Below are positions 35,251 to 47,512 of a DNA stretch of 64,000 nt, piece by piece. How positions within the stretch are numbered: the first letter of the stretch is position 1; the number at the start of each line of letters is the position of its first letter. The notes beneath the pieces were generated by a model. That model was not told the origin of the DNA and ran no database searches. It saw only the letters and a list, made by a program, of their open reading frames with translations. The DNA comes from Armigeres subalbatus (taxonomy: Eukaryota; Arthropoda; Insecta; Diptera; Culicidae), in the NCBI RefSeq assembly GCF_024139115.2, contig NC_085139.1:143766652-143830651 (forward strand), read 5' to 3'. The translations under genes were made by a program, and so were the position numbers.

Positions 35251-36538
35251 GGCAAAAATCAATGATTTATTATATTATCAAGATATTTTTAAATTTTAAT
35301 CAGGTTTAACGATGCTTTTTTATTCAATTTGCAATTCATTCATCTCATAACATTTTTGTCGGGAAATAACATCTTCGCAATCTCACAATAAGCTTCGAAA
35401 TAATAACAACTTGACGAATGGAAAAAATACTGCCGGCATATCTCCCAACTTGACATAAGGCATGCCGAAAGGTTCCTCCGATGACGTGCAAAGATATTGT
35501 TGAATTATGCAGATTTTCGACTGCTCTTCATTAGTCACCCGGCAGAAGCCCACCACAGCGACCTCCCAATGGTAATATTTATTCAGATTACATAATACGC
35601 CTCCACCACCCCCTCCAAGTGTCGAGTGAGAACCTCAAAGATTGACTTCACTGAGACTGCTGATTCACCTGGAGCGACATAATTTGTAGGAGACATTCAT
35701 CTCGAGAAGGTATCTCAGCTTGGCAATCGCATTACTCAAGCGCTCAAGACGGCATACCAGAACGAAACGATAACAATGTTTTCCATCCAGTGCTTTTTGA
35801 CTAGCATTCCAATCGTCTGGTTGCGTTGAGACACCCAGAGAAAAGATACATTTGCAACTATTGTGCACTAGCTGTATTAGAGAAGATTTTGCATCGAAAT
35901 TATAATAAAGAATTGTGATTATGATCAAGGACGATTCGCATGGAGAACCAAAGATTATCATAACGTCAAGACAAGATCATAACGTCGTAATTGATTCCTT
36001 CTCCGTCAAGTTTAATTGGTTGAACTTAGGTGCCACAGTCACATAGCTCACAAGCATTGATTTTGCCATCAACAAAATCGTTATAATTTTTAAACGTAAT
36101 AGCCAAAGGAGTTAAAATTTATGAAGAAACACTTTTGTTTAGAAATGGAATTATGTTTTCCTTGTTGTCTTGCATACATAGACCGATTAATCGAACGGTA
36201 TATAAAACTTTATCTTACGAGACTGCAACAAAACCTATATATTGAAATGAAATGATTCCTTCTCGCTACAATTTTGTTATAGAATAAATACAAAAAGTAA
36301 ATAGACCATTTACATTCATATTTCGCTTATAAATTTCATTTGTAAGCGCCATATATGGAATCGTGAAATGCTTCAAAGTGCATGCTACCTTTTGAACATT
36401 TGCATTCAAATACGCATTGAACATCCTCGGTCTTGCTCAGAACAACTGAAACATTATTCTCGGTGTATTTAAATTTACAGTCCTTTCCCTCTGGAGACAC
36501 AGAGAAAGTTCAACGCAAGATATGTTTTTTTTCCTTAG
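35251..36538. other. Unassigned stretch
   Basis: No recognised gene or repeat. A 98-codon minus-strand frame at 35665-35961 has no identifiable motif. Confidence 0.35.
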
Positions 36539-36774
36539 ATTCCTCTGTTCTTCTTTACCCACTTGTCTGGCTAAATTCAGGACGAATAAATGCTCGAGAG
36601 TCCTCCACTGGCTTCGCAAGGAGGCAATCGTCGACGGGAAAAGCAAATTCAGACGGTCAAAGAAAAACAACGTCAGGTTGTTCTGGTTCTTCAGGGAGAG
36701 TTGTACACGAGATATGCTCCGCTCCACCGGATTCCGAGTGGCAGTCAAGAGACACCAAACTAGAGAGGGATAAA
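36539..36774 (+). other. Candidate internal exon (speculative)
   Basis: A strong acceptor-like TGTTTTTTTTCCTTAG ends at 36538 and a consensus donor GTGAGT starts at 36775. The 236-nt segment between is open in the frame giving SGRINARESSTGFARRQ and APPDSEWQSRDTKLERDK, a hydrophilic Ser/Arg/Lys-rich peptide with no recognised domain. No companion exon was found, and the opposite strand is also open. It is the best hint of a host exon in the window, but weak. Confidence 0.2.
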
Positions 36775-36830
36775 GTGAGTCAAGGAAAAGAATTGTTTGG
36801 AAACATACTTTGCATATTAAATTAGGATAA

Positions 36831-39800
36831 ATATTTCAACGTCACATTGTGAGAAAGATAGCACTAACCCCACCTCCTCCTGTGGAGTTTCTCACTTTGC
36901 GCAAAGCTTCGTAAAATAAGCTCACCGTTTCGTATTTTACTGCCTCGCCGAGATTCTGATTCACTCGATTTGAATGTTTGCTGTACTGCCTTCTGAAGAC
37001 GTGCCACTAGTTCGATTTAAAAGATGATTCCGTTTGTAAATTGTTTAGTTTCTGTTTAGGTTTTCAATGATCTGATACCGGAAATTCTGTTTGTTTGTTT
37101 ACGGTTTGTCACAAGAAAATTCTTTTATTTGTTCTTTGTGATAAGAGACCCAGCCAGGTTGTATGTGATGGCAGATAATTCTATTAAGGATTAAGCTCGG
37201 TGAGAAATTAAATAAATCTCTTCATTTTCAGCGGTATACCACCCGATTCTACCAGTCATGAACTTGATACGCTATCTTAAAGAAGCAAACTTAGACTTGG
37301 ACTTAGTTTGATACTCTTATCCACTGCCACTTCTCAATACGATTATCTCATGCACTGTTTGCCACGACAAAAAAACCGTAAAGTTCGCGGAAAAATGCGC
37401 TGGGAGGAAAATTTTCAGAAAGATTCATCCAACGATTAAACAGATTCAACACCTTGCCAGCCTTCATCGCGTCAGTTCTTTTCTGTTACCAGTGGCTTAC
37501 TCGTTGCTGTGTCGTTTGAGGCTCCATGAACGGCTTCGTCAGCCGGGACATCTATACTCACTAGACATGTTGTAATAAAATACTGTTCTAGAAAAAGAGA
37601 CATTTGGCGCACTTTTCAACTGAGAAATTCAATCACTAGTTTCAAACTAGGCAATGTCTCACAGTAAAGTTTCTATGCATGGAAGCTGGAATATCAGAGC
37701 AGGCATTAGCTTAACTTCTCTTGCTTGGAAACAAAAACAGAAAGGGTCGTAGTGTGGTAAAGTAAATATTTTAGGACTAGGGCAAAAATGACAATACTAG
37801 TTGAATAAAAAGTTTGCACTGTCTCAGTTTGGATATCAGAGTAATTTCTTTTTCTGAAAAAGTGCGATTCAAAAAATTGTATGTATTTTGATCCTTTTAG
37901 CATTCCTTATGAACGACAATATTAGCTTTGTAGTAATAATCGTTTTTTTCTCTATTTTTCAGGTATGTATATAGCAACAAAATTCCAATCATGTTAGTTG
38001 AAGGCGTACAAATTTTATACAGAGGTACTACACAGACGATTTAAATATTTTTAAAATTTATTGCGGCCAAGATTATATGACTACAGCTACAGCCGGGCAA
38101 CAAAAGTAATGTTAAAACATATTGTTTGATTTTAATAAGGATTAATGGAAAGATATTTATTATACTTTTTTCCCTGAACCTTTTCGTGAGTTGGTTCTTT
38201 TACAGCATTCCATTTCAGCTCCATCATCTACCCATGGTAAAGCTGTTTCTTGAACAACCTTTTCAATTCCACCTTACCCCAGCTAGCCGTCTGGATTATT
38301 CACGTAGGTTCCTTATTGATTCGGACTGCATTGACCGTTCTGAATAGCCCATGGACAGTTGGTACCCATTCATTAGAATCACTCACTCGCGTCCGCCCAG
38401 TTGATGATACTTCACCAAGCTAATAAAAACTAAATTAAAACTCAACCAGCTAACGACTACAGTTGAGGCCAAGCAGATCCAGTTCACCCACTCATGAAAG
38501 AGCTCATAATTGTAAACAGAGATTCTTATCATTTCACAAAAATCCACACAAATTGCTATAATAGATTCCATTAATCATCTTCATCATCTATTTATGCCAG
38601 TGAGCCTCCAATGGATCCGCCCAGAAGGAGCGTTTTCTGAGTCAGTGGCTGTACAACACAGTGGGAGGTTAAGGAAGAGCTCATTTCGGAATAAACTTCC
38701 TGGAATGTCCCTTCGACGAAGAACGCCTCGCCCACCCACTTCATCCTGGTGGAAACTACCGTACGCAAGGCTCATCTGTCTTCGCCTCACGTTACCCCTT
38801 ATCCCATATTTTATCCATTCAAACCATTGCTTCTCGCTCAGCTGTGCTGGCCTGGTTGGTTCATCCCTCTCTGACCCGGCCGGCAGCAACTTGTGATAGG
38901 AAAATTTAGACGACTTTTATTCATAGCCGGTTTTTTTTTCACGAAAATTAAATGCGGTGAAAGAACCGAAAAGTGGGACGCAGCGCTTGGAACACTGGCA
39001 TACACAAAAATGCTCAACATTTTTCGTTGGAAATAAAAACATTCAACCAACCAGAACTCATGGTCGGTGGGAGCCGTTTCAACTCACCGAGAGGCTATAT
39101 CCTAGGGGTTGGTAACATAGACTGAACAGAGCACTTGATGCATGAAAAGTAGCCCAGATTGGAATTTGAAAGAATGTTGATTAAAGTTTTACAATATTAG
39201 GCATGAGCAGAATGTGTTTTACTCTGTGCAGTGGGATTGATTTGAGTTGTTGCCGTTTTATGTATATGTGTTGTACTTCATCCAACTTGAAACGTGTTCC
39301 TCTTTAAGGTTCTATTTTCTAAACGCGTGTACCAAGTCTCTCCCAGTAATATTTTTATTGCAATCGACGCTTGTTAGGGCACACTTCCAACGGATTGTTT
39401 GAATACAATAGATTTATCTTTGCAGATCTCGGTTCAATCAAAGATTTTGCAGATCTATATATTCCACTTTTTTGTATGTATATGTATGTGTGTATGTTAA
39501 TTTATTGTTAGAAATTTATTTTGAATATTTCTCGCTTTACAATTGATTAGGGCCTACAATGAAAAGTAAACAAATTCTATTTTAACACCCTTCGGTAGTA
39601 CCCTCTAGTAGCTACTAATAGTATAAAAATGTTCCGCATCTTCAATTAAATTACTTAGAAAAAACTAATTTTTGATTGGGCCTAAAACGTGTTATTTTCA
39701 AAATATGTGTAGGTCCACCCTCAAAAACGGCCAAGTCACTCGTTTTTTTCTGTCTGGGATAAGCCTTCTCCAACTTCGGGCCGCTAACGGGAATTTTTTG

Positions 39801-40190
39801 CGAACCGTCATCGGCCCGACCTCGGAGAGAGAAAATTTCCCCTCCCGAAAAGCCTTATCCCGTGTTTACTTTTGACAAATGCCATAAACAAAGGGTCTAT
39901 GAATGACAAGCAAATGCAGAATGACTTATCAAGAAGGCCTATTCCGGAGATAAAAATGAAAATAGACTTAAAATTTTATTTTAACGTTTTTGACACATTT
40001 TTGCATGTTTTCGATGCTATTGAGGTTATGGATGGATAGATAGTGTTGATTATGTGCTTTTAGGAGTTTTTGCTGCTTAAAATATCATAAACCTGGGAAA
40101 TAGGAATAGAAATTGTGATGCATTTTTTTCGAACGGCATTTTCTCAATGTTTACGTTTTGGCTGTAGGCCCTTTTCAAATGTTGCGCGAG
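36831..40190. other. 3.4 kb without recognised genes
   Basis: Bases 38584-38896 are open on both strands and somewhat GC-rich, but neither translation is recognised. At 39745-39865 GGGATAAGCCTT and AAGCCTTATCCC bound a partly self-complementary GC-rich segment. Nothing else stands out. Confidence 0.35.
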
Positions 40191-40191
40191 A

Positions 40192-40395
40192 TTTCCTCTA
40201 GGGGAACTGTTCCGTTTCCATCTCACCGAACATATATTCATCTCATTGCAAAAAAAAAATACAGCACCAATCTTGTTGCTTCTTTCTGCCAACACGCGTG
40301 CTCGCTCACTGGTGAAAAAAATCATAAAAATGAGAAACAAACCAAATTCCTTTTCATTGCTTTGTTTTTGATGGGATGGAAACAGGAGCTATGAG
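40192..40395. repeat. Dispersed repeat, copy 1
   Basis: Starting TAGGGGAACTGTTCCG and CTCCATCTCAC-like sequence and ending near ATGGGATGGAAACAGGAGC, this segment aligns with 41750-41935 over about 190 bp. Shared blocks include TACAGCACCAAT/TACGGCACCAAT and TCATTGCTTTG/CCATTGCTCTG. It is presumably a MITE or SINE-like family; ends were not resolved. Confidence 0.65.
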
Positions 40396-40757
40396 ATTAA
40401 GTGAAATCTAATGCGAACGTCTTGAGCTCATACAATCAGTAATTTCTAACAATTAGCATTAACATTAAGTATCAAGCAAATCGCTTACTTTCGTAGGTGG
40501 TATAAGCTCACCCTACTGCATGAGAGTAGCATCACTTCCAACCGTTAGAACAGATTTTGCTTTGCGACTAATCAGATGGACGCAAAGTACACTCCAACTA
40601 TCGAAATCGGTCCGGGCCATGTCATATTAAATGGTTAGGAAGGGGAAGGATTTTTACTTGGACACCTACTTTAGAAACTTACGAAGAACGCTACTACCTC
40701 TCCTCGGTGCCAGGTTTGGCGTGAAAGGTATAACAGTAGGAATCGTTTTGGTAGCAC

Positions 40758-40866
40758 ACAGAAAGAACTAAGAGAGAAACACAAAGTAGGAAAGGTACGA
40801 GCCATGGATTAAACCTACGACCTCCTGCTCATTAGGCAGTAGCGGCACCACTAAATTACCGTGCTC
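40758..40866 (-). mobile_element. 5' head fragment of the tRNA-Met-derived SINE
   Basis: On the minus strand it carries CTGC-CTAATGA-GCAG as anticodon arm, GGAGGTCGTAGGTTTAATCC as T arm/B box, then CCTACTTTGTGTTTCTCTC, matching the head and first body bases of the SINE at 4886. The rest of the body is absent and no duplication was found. Confidence 0.75.
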
Positions 40867-41261
40867 GTCTTCAATCAGCAATTTCATATAAATTCTACAG
40901 AGTATATATAAATTATTTCTTGTGCCTACATTTTCAACAGATTTTGCAAGGTTCTTACAAAGAATTGTAATGAAATCTTGCATCCGATAGGTTAGGTGTA
41001 GCATCATAGACGTACACGTATCCCAACACTAATTTCCATGCAAACTTGAAACGTTGAAACGGCGTGTGCTAGGTCAGTTTTTATACAAACCAGCTCAAAA
41101 TTTCGGAAAACAGAATGCTTTCGTTATAATATCAAGAAGAGCAACTCAAGTAGAATATCCTTAAATTTTTTTAAGTTGAATTAAATTCGTAACTCAGAAT
41201 AACTGATGAGTGATTGAATGTCCATGGCAAAAACCAAATTGCTCATCAGCAAAAATAGATT

Positions 41262-42238
41262 CCCAAGTAACAATCTCAATGCTTTGAAGATTTATGCTAG
41301 TTTTATAGAGGTTTTATTACGGCATGTAGAAATGCTTAAATTTTTATTTTGGTTATATTCAGTTGTCATTTAATTAGATCCGCAAGAGTACTTGAGAACT
41401 ACGTTTTGAATTCCAATATAAAACCACAGCTCTTAAGGTTTTATAATGCTCCTGTGTTCCTCCTCAGAGCTAAAAAGTGGAACTGACATAAAGCCAGCAG
41501 TTAAGTTATATGTTGGTTTTGATCAAGACTTATAAAAGCTGCCAACCTTCGTAGAGTCCTGTATAAAACCCACATATAACCTTTACTCCTGAAGAAGACC
41601 TGCATAGGAATACGAAGCTTGAAACTACTACTATGGATAGAAACTAAATTTTCAGCACAAATTGTTTGACCCACGGAAGTTTTTTCATTTCGCTTTCAGT
41701 CGAAAATGAAAAAAAAAACATTAGCAGTTTTTTCTATGTCGTGAATTATGTAGGGGAACTGTTCCGATCTCCATCTCACTCACTGAAAATACATTCATCT
41801 TATCGGGAAGTAAAGAAATACGGCACCAATTTCTTCGCTCCTTTTTGTCAACATGCGAACTCCTGCTGAAAAAAATCACAAATCAAATGCCTTTCCATTG
41901 CTCTGTTTTCAATGGGATGAACATAGGAGCACTGAGTTGAAATCCAGGAGCAGTTCCTTTATATATTTAAGTCGTTGAAAAAACTGTTCAAACAGCATTT
42001 GCTCATGAGGGGTATGAAAATATGTATTTAATCCATACATGCTTTGCCAATTTAACACGAGTAGAACACTTTTATGGTACAAAATATACCATTTAATAAT
42101 TGCCACTATATGCTTTTTAATTGAAATACTTATTTTTAAAAGTACTTGCATTCGATGAGGAGGGCAGAAAAAGTTTGTTTATGATTTTTTTTATATCTGT
42201 CTGTCTAAATCTTCGAAGCATTGAGATTGTTACTTGGG
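41262..42238. mobile_element. MITE with CCCAAGTAACAATCTCAATG termini
   Basis: CCCAAGTAACAATCTCAATG (41262-41281) has its exact complement at 42219-42238, and the similarity extends to about 33 bp with one mismatch. The interior includes the dispersed-repeat copy at 41750-41935 and is not coding. A further CCCAAGTAACAATT end in the same outward orientation lies at 43204-43217, so either two elements abut or the family has a duplicated right end. Confidence 0.75.
41750..41935. repeat. Dispersed repeat, copy 2
   Basis: It matches 40192-40395 (see that entry) and lies inside the MITE at 41262-42238, so it inserted there or was captured by it. Confidence 0.65.
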
Positions 42239-43217
42239 TGTTGTCATTATATATAAAACTACCAAGCTTTAGGTTTGACCAAGATAAAACTTGCTAGTCG
42301 TAACATGGTCTTGAAAAAGGCCAAGATAAAACCTCTAGGTGTTTGAAATGCCCAGATAGGACCATCAGGAGTGATGGTTATTTAGAGGCATTTTTTATGC
42401 AATCAAAGCTTTATTCGAAAAAATGTCGCCAATATGAAAAAAATAATGAATTTCATAATCGAAATATCATGCAAATTTCTGTTTCACCTTTTAAACGATG
42501 AGATTGGACATTCTAATAAGTTTTAGGAACAATGCTTTGATTATTTGATCAACCAAAGTGGTTATTCATTGGAATTATTTTTAAAGTAATTAACTAAGGC
42601 AATTAATTAAACTTGAAAAATTCTAAATTAATAATAATTCTAAAACAAATTAACGAAGCGCATTGTTAAAATACTGATTATTTATCATGGTTTCACCATG
42701 AAAAATCCCTGGCATGCCTTCAAACATGCATAGAACATTCAAAGCCAGATATGAACATTTATTGAACTGGCTGATAATAATTCTTTTATTTTTGTTGTTG
42801 ACATGTAATCCATGTATTGCAGGAAAAAAAGCATATTTTTTTCGAGTACAAACAATAAACAAATAATCAACCTGAGAGTTTACAACTGTTTCATTATCGG
42901 CTTATTTGTTGTTGTATCATAGTCATGAAGTGGTTGTATCATGGTTATACAGTGGTTCTCAAAACCACCAAGTCTAGAGAAGGTTTTATGTTGCATGTTT
43001 TATGTGAGACTTGAAGTATATTATAAAACCGTTGGTTCTGAACTGGAACGCATATTAGGTTTTAATGATTGCAATAAAACTGGGCCAACTGGCTGTAACA
43101 TGGTTTTATAGAAATCTACAGGAGGTTGTGGAAACTGCGAGGACTGCATGCAAGGTTTTGAGATTAAGTTTTGAAGAACGCTATAAAACTCTGATACAAC
43201 CTTAATTGTTACTTGGG
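42239..43217. repeat. Repeat segment ending in AATTGTTACTTGGG
   Basis: The segment carries recurrent (G)GTTTTAT and ATAAAAC words, some arranged as inverted pairs, and ends AATTGTTACTTGGG at 43217, where the 3' tail of an RTE element abuts directly. It appears related to the preceding MITE by its terminus and by AT-rich TTTTATAG-type internal words. Confidence 0.5.
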
Positions 43218-45190
43218 TTATCATTATTTATTCAGACTAAGGCCGAAGTGGCCTGTGAGGTATATAAGAGTCTTCTCCTTTGGGCTCGGTCCATGGCTAC
43301 ACGACGCCAACAACGCAGTCTACGGAGGGTCCGCAAATCATCTTCCACTCGATCGATCGCACCTCGCCTTCTTGTGGCCGTCGGATCGTTGTCGAGAACC
43401 ATTTTCACCGGGTTACTGTCCGACATTCTGGCTACGTGGCCGGCCCATCACAGTCGTCCGATTTTCGCGGTGTGAACGATGGATGCTTCTCCCAGCAGCT
43501 CATGCAACTATCATGGTTCATTCGCCGCCATCTGCACCCCACCACAGATGGTACGCAGCACTTTCCTTTCGAAAACTCCCAGTGCGCGTTGGTCCTCCAC
43601 GAGCATCGTCCAGGTCTCGTGTCCTTAGAGGACTAATGAGAGTTTTATAGATTGTCAATTTGGTACGTCAGCGTCTTGCGGAGTCCAAAGTACGTACGAT
43701 TTCTAGCCACTATGCATCTCCGAATTTCTCTGCTGGTATCATTTTCGGCAGTCACCAGTGAGCCCAAGTACACAAATTCTGCTACCACTAAGATTTCCTC
43801 ACCACCGATGAAAACTCGCGGTGGGTGGCTCACATTGTCTTCTCTTGAACCTTTTCCTATCATGTACTTCGTCTTCGACGTGTTGATGACTAGTCCGATC
43901 CGCTTAGCTTCCCTCTTCAGTCAAATGTAGGCTTCCTCCATCTTCTCAAAGTTACATGCCATCATATATATGTCGTCGGCGAAGCCAAATAGCGAAACGG
44001 ACTAATTATAAATTGTACCACTCGTGTTAATCCCTGCTCTTCGTATTATTCCGTTCTGCGCGCGTTCTCCCAGGTTCATCACCATACCGCCTTCTTCGTC
44101 TGCCACATCGCCATTCAGGTGTTCTTCGTAGTGCTGCCGCCACCTTTGGATCACCACACGCTCGTTCGTAAGAAGGTTACACATATCAGGCTGTGGCACG
44201 TGGCCCTTACGTGAACAGGTTTAACTTCTCATAGAACTTTCGTGTGTTATTAGCGCGGTACAGCTGCTCCATCTCTTCACGGTCTCAATCTTTCTGCTGG
44301 CGCTTTTCCCTCCGAAAAATCGAGTATTGTCTGTTCTGCGCCCATTTATATCGTGCCTTTTTCGCCCTCGTGCTGCATGCTGCATTCTTCTCTCCCACTA
44401 ACTGCTCACATTCGCCGTCATATCAGTCGTTTCTCTGATCCGTCTTGTAGACGCCCAATGTTAAGCCGCGGCGTTCGACTACGACGCGTGTTGAACACCG
44501 TCGAGAGTTTTGAGCGCAGGCATACTGCAACGAGGTAGTGATCAAATTCAATATTCGCACTGCGGTAAGTTCGTGATGTCGGAGAAGAATTTACCGTCGA
44601 TTAGAAGAACGTGGTTGATTTGGTTTTCCGTTTCTTGGTTATGTGATCTCCATGTGGCCTTGTGGATATTTTTGCGGGAAATGAAGGTGCTTCGGACTAC
44701 CATTCCGCGTGAGGCTGCGAAGTTTATGCATCGTTGGCTGTTATCATTCTATACGGACTATCCGGTCCGATGAGCGGTCTATACATTTCCTCCCTTCCTA
44801 CCTGTGCGTTAATGTCACCGATGACGATTTTGACGTCCCGCAGTGGGCATCCATCATATGTCTGCTACAGCTGTGCTCAGAACGCTTCTTTCTCGTCGTC
44901 GGGTCTCCCTTCGTGTGGGCAGTGCACGTTGATGATGCTATAGTTTAAGAAACGGCCTTTAATCCTCAGCTTGCACATCCTTGTGGCTGCCACCCAATCA
45001 CGCGTTGGAGCATCTCACCCAGCTCTATGAAGCCGGTTCCCAGCTCGTTGGTGATGCCACAGCTTTGGTAAAAGGTAGACGTTCGTTGCCCGCTTTTCCA
45101 CATTTCTGTCCTGTCCAGCAAATCTCCTGCAGCGCCACGACGTCAAAGTTGCGGGGATGTAATTCATCGTAGATCATCCTGTCGCATAAG
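43218..45190 (-). pseudogene. RTE (JAM1-like) copy 2, internally deleted and 5'-truncated
   Basis: This aligns with 9900-12790 of the first RTE. On the minus strand the endonuclease begins abruptly near 45190. The fusion at about 44053 joins MVMNLGERAQN directly to GIIRRAGINTSGT, removing the sequence corresponding to about 10790-11473 in copy 1 (roughly 680 bp). That deletion carries away the reverse transcriptase fingers and the first catalytic Asp. Further losses occur near 44450, 44580 and 44070. At 45039-45051 this copy retains 13 bp missing from copy 1. The C-terminal FVYLGSLVTAENDTSREI at about 43780 is intact where copy 1 is frameshifted. It cannot encode a functional enzyme. Confidence 0.9.
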
Positions 45191-45211
45191 GACGTTAGGC
45201 ATAAGTACGTT

Positions 45212-45418
45212 AGGCAATTTTCGGATTGGAAATTGTCTCGACTTCCCTGGGCATAAAAGTATCATCGTGCTAGCCTCATGATATACGAATGCAAAAATGG
45301 TAACCAGGCTTAGAAACCTCGCAGTTAATAACTGTGGAAGTGCTCGATGAACACTAAGCTGCGAGGCGGCTCTGTCCCAGTGTGGGAATGTAATGCCAAT
45401 AAGAAAAAGAAGAAGAAG
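45212..45418 (+). mobile_element. Feilai-type SINE, 5'-truncated
   Basis: From GGCAATTTTCGGATTGG to CCAATAAGAAAAAGAAGAAGAAG this matches the complement of 16793-17000. The tRNA-like head is absent. It lies just upstream of the RTE copy 2 breakpoint. AGGACGTTAGGCA/AGTACGTTAGGCA repeats mark the junction. Confidence 0.9.
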
Positions 45419-45720
45419 ATTACGAAAGTCTTTTGAAAAATGTGGTTTATCTTTTGAAAAGCTCCTAATTATCAAAATAAAAAAAAAAAGAAATTTTTTT
45501 TTTATGTTCATTTATTTATAGGCTCAAGCGCCAAAAGGCATAACGGAGCCGAGCACTTTTGAAATTTTGATAACAATTTCATAACTACTAATTAGATTCG
45601 CTTCCAGACAGGGTTCCAGGGTTGGACACACTGATCCATGCAAACCTTCTTTTTCAAATTTGCTTTGCGTTTCGATAGCTGCCTTTTGTTCGTCGCTTTT
45701 ATGCATTCTGTTGAACTAGA

Positions 45721-46603
45721 GAGTTTGCAATAGCCATCGAGCAAGTAAGAGCATTGCGTGTTTTAGTCGTCGGGAAAGTAATAAAATAGCAATCTTGTGT
45801 TCGGTGGCTCATGTGCATGTATTGCGTTTTGATCCGGTCGAAACAAGCACGATCTTGAATAGTTTGCAGTAATCATCGAGCAAGTAAGTACAGTGCGTGT
45901 TTAAGTCTTCGCGAAAAGAATAAAATACCAATCTTGTGTTCGGTGGCTCATGTGCATGCATTGCGCTTTGCTCCGGTCGAAACAAGCGCGATCTTCAATA
46001 GTTTGCAGTAGCCATCGAGCAAGTAAGTGCAGTGCGTGTTTTAGTCGTCGGGAAAATAATAAAATATCTATCTTGTGTTCGGTGGCTCATGCGCATGTAT
46101 TGCGCTTTGCTCCGGTCGAAACAAGCGCGATCTTCAATAGTTTGCAGTAGCCATCGAGCAAGTGAGTACAGCATGCTGCGCTTCCGTTCGGTCGTTCAAA
46201 ACGCGATTATCCTCGGTTTTCATATGCCACCGGGCGTGCATGTTTTAACTTTTTACTCGTCGCGAGACAGCGTATTAGTGTTATTTTCCATCCCATAGAT
46301 CGTATCGCTTACCAAAGTGAATCCAAATAAATTATTCTTTGTAACTAAAACGATGTCCTATCCCAAGACAATCGTGGAGATGCAGCGGTATACTCGGTCT
46401 CTAGTAGCAACGAGAGTCGGACTAACAATCCTTCCCTGCCTATATGACCGTAAGGACGTGGCCGGCGCAGTGTACAATGAGAATGGGTGGCTAATCCCAA
46501 GCCCCATTTATTGTGTTCTCTGTACAATTTCGCAAGTTCAGTCAATCACGGAGTAGCAACTACGAATTGTGCGGTCATAATGCTCATGCTCATGCTCATG
46601 CTC
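45721..46603 (+). mobile_element. 883-bp non-autonomous retroelement with 5' tandem repeats and hexamer tail
   Basis: A 21-bp duplication with one mismatch (45700-45720 and 46604-46624) brackets it, inserted in the LINE ORF1. The 5' half consists of about three and a half tandem 139-bp units (CATCGAGCAAGTAAG, TCTTGTGTTCGGTGGCTCATG, TCCGGTCGAAACAAGC). The 3' half ends GGAGTAGCAACTACGA plus (GCTCAT)n. It encodes no enzyme; a short minus-strand frame at 46345-46545 is incidental. Tandem 5' units resemble promoter monomers of some LINEs, so this is probably an internally deleted LINE or composite SINE mobilised in trans. Confidence 0.85.
45726..46165 (+). repeat. 139-bp tandem repeat, about 3.2 copies
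   Basis: Units start near 45733, 45872, 46012 and 46151 at the phrase CATCGAGCAAGT. Units 2 to 4 are closely similar; the first is the most divergent. They form the 5' end of the 883-bp retroelement and may be its promoter. Confidence 0.9.
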
Positions 46604-47095
46604 TATGCGTTCTGTTGAACTAGATGTCGATAGCTGGTCGTCGTCACTCTTGTAGTCAGCCTCATTTTGGTCTTCAGTGAGTGTGTGTTTGTCTGCTTAG
46701 GCATCTCTGTATTCTTTGATGTGCGATTTTTGTTGTCCATCGGGAGGAAATCGGCCTCGGTAAAATTCGTTTCGCTGGCTGATGATGGATGTGGTTTTGG
46801 CCTTGCTGATGTAGATTCAAGGCTTTCCGGCTTGGTTGCATTCGTGGCTTTTGGGCATTTTTGTTGGGGATGTATTGCTTTACTACACCACCTACAAGTT
46901 TTAGGCTGATTTGGGTTAGTCACTAAGCAGATGTCCTTTCCAATGGTTATGAATGATGGTATGGGTCCGTTAGAAACTCCAGGAAAGTAATGTTTCCATT
47001 TCTCTCATTAGATAGAAATAACATCACCAAACTGCTGCATAAATTCGCCTACATCCACGTGAGGAGTGAACGGAGGGAGGTCATGTATTCGAACC

Positions 47096-47512
47096 AGTAC
47101 TGGAATAAGTCGTGATCGTCATAAGACAGAGAGCAACGCGCCTTTTTCTATTTCAGGGGACCAAATGAAAGAATCGTGGGTTCTTTGATCAATTTCGCAT
47201 GAAAGGCAGTCATGAAAGGATGTTGTGCTTTATTTTAAAATTAAAATTTCTAAATTATTTTAATACATATATGCAAAGAATAGTGACTACTCGATAAATT
47301 AATCATATTCCTTTAATTCACCGGGTTGAAAGTGGTAATAAACACAAAAACAAAGCAGATATTGCACACTTTCATGCCCTGTCACGGGACAAATATTTTT
47401 TGAGATTTTTGTAGCTTGCCATTCATCCTTCGCGTTTCTATAGATACTGAAAGGGGCAGATATGTAAACATCGCGTGACATCTCTCATTGAAAATGAGAA
47501 ATTCCAGTACTG
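47096..47512. mobile_element. 417-bp hAT-like MITE
   Basis: Termini CAGTACTGGAAT and ATTCCAGTACTG are perfect 12-bp inverted repeats, flanked by a perfect 8-bp duplication ATTCGAAC (47088-47095 and 47513-47520), the hAT signature. The duplication lies in the LINE ORF1 where one copy would keep the reading frame. A 60-codon minus-strand frame inside is not a recognised gene. Confidence 0.9.

Noticed and set aside
38584..38896. Roughly 100-codon frames open on both strands
   Set aside because: Neither translation is recognised, splice context is unclear and double openness suggests base composition.
46345..46545. 66-codon minus-strand frame
   Set aside because: It sits within the 883-bp non-autonomous retroelement, opposite to its transcription, without a domain.
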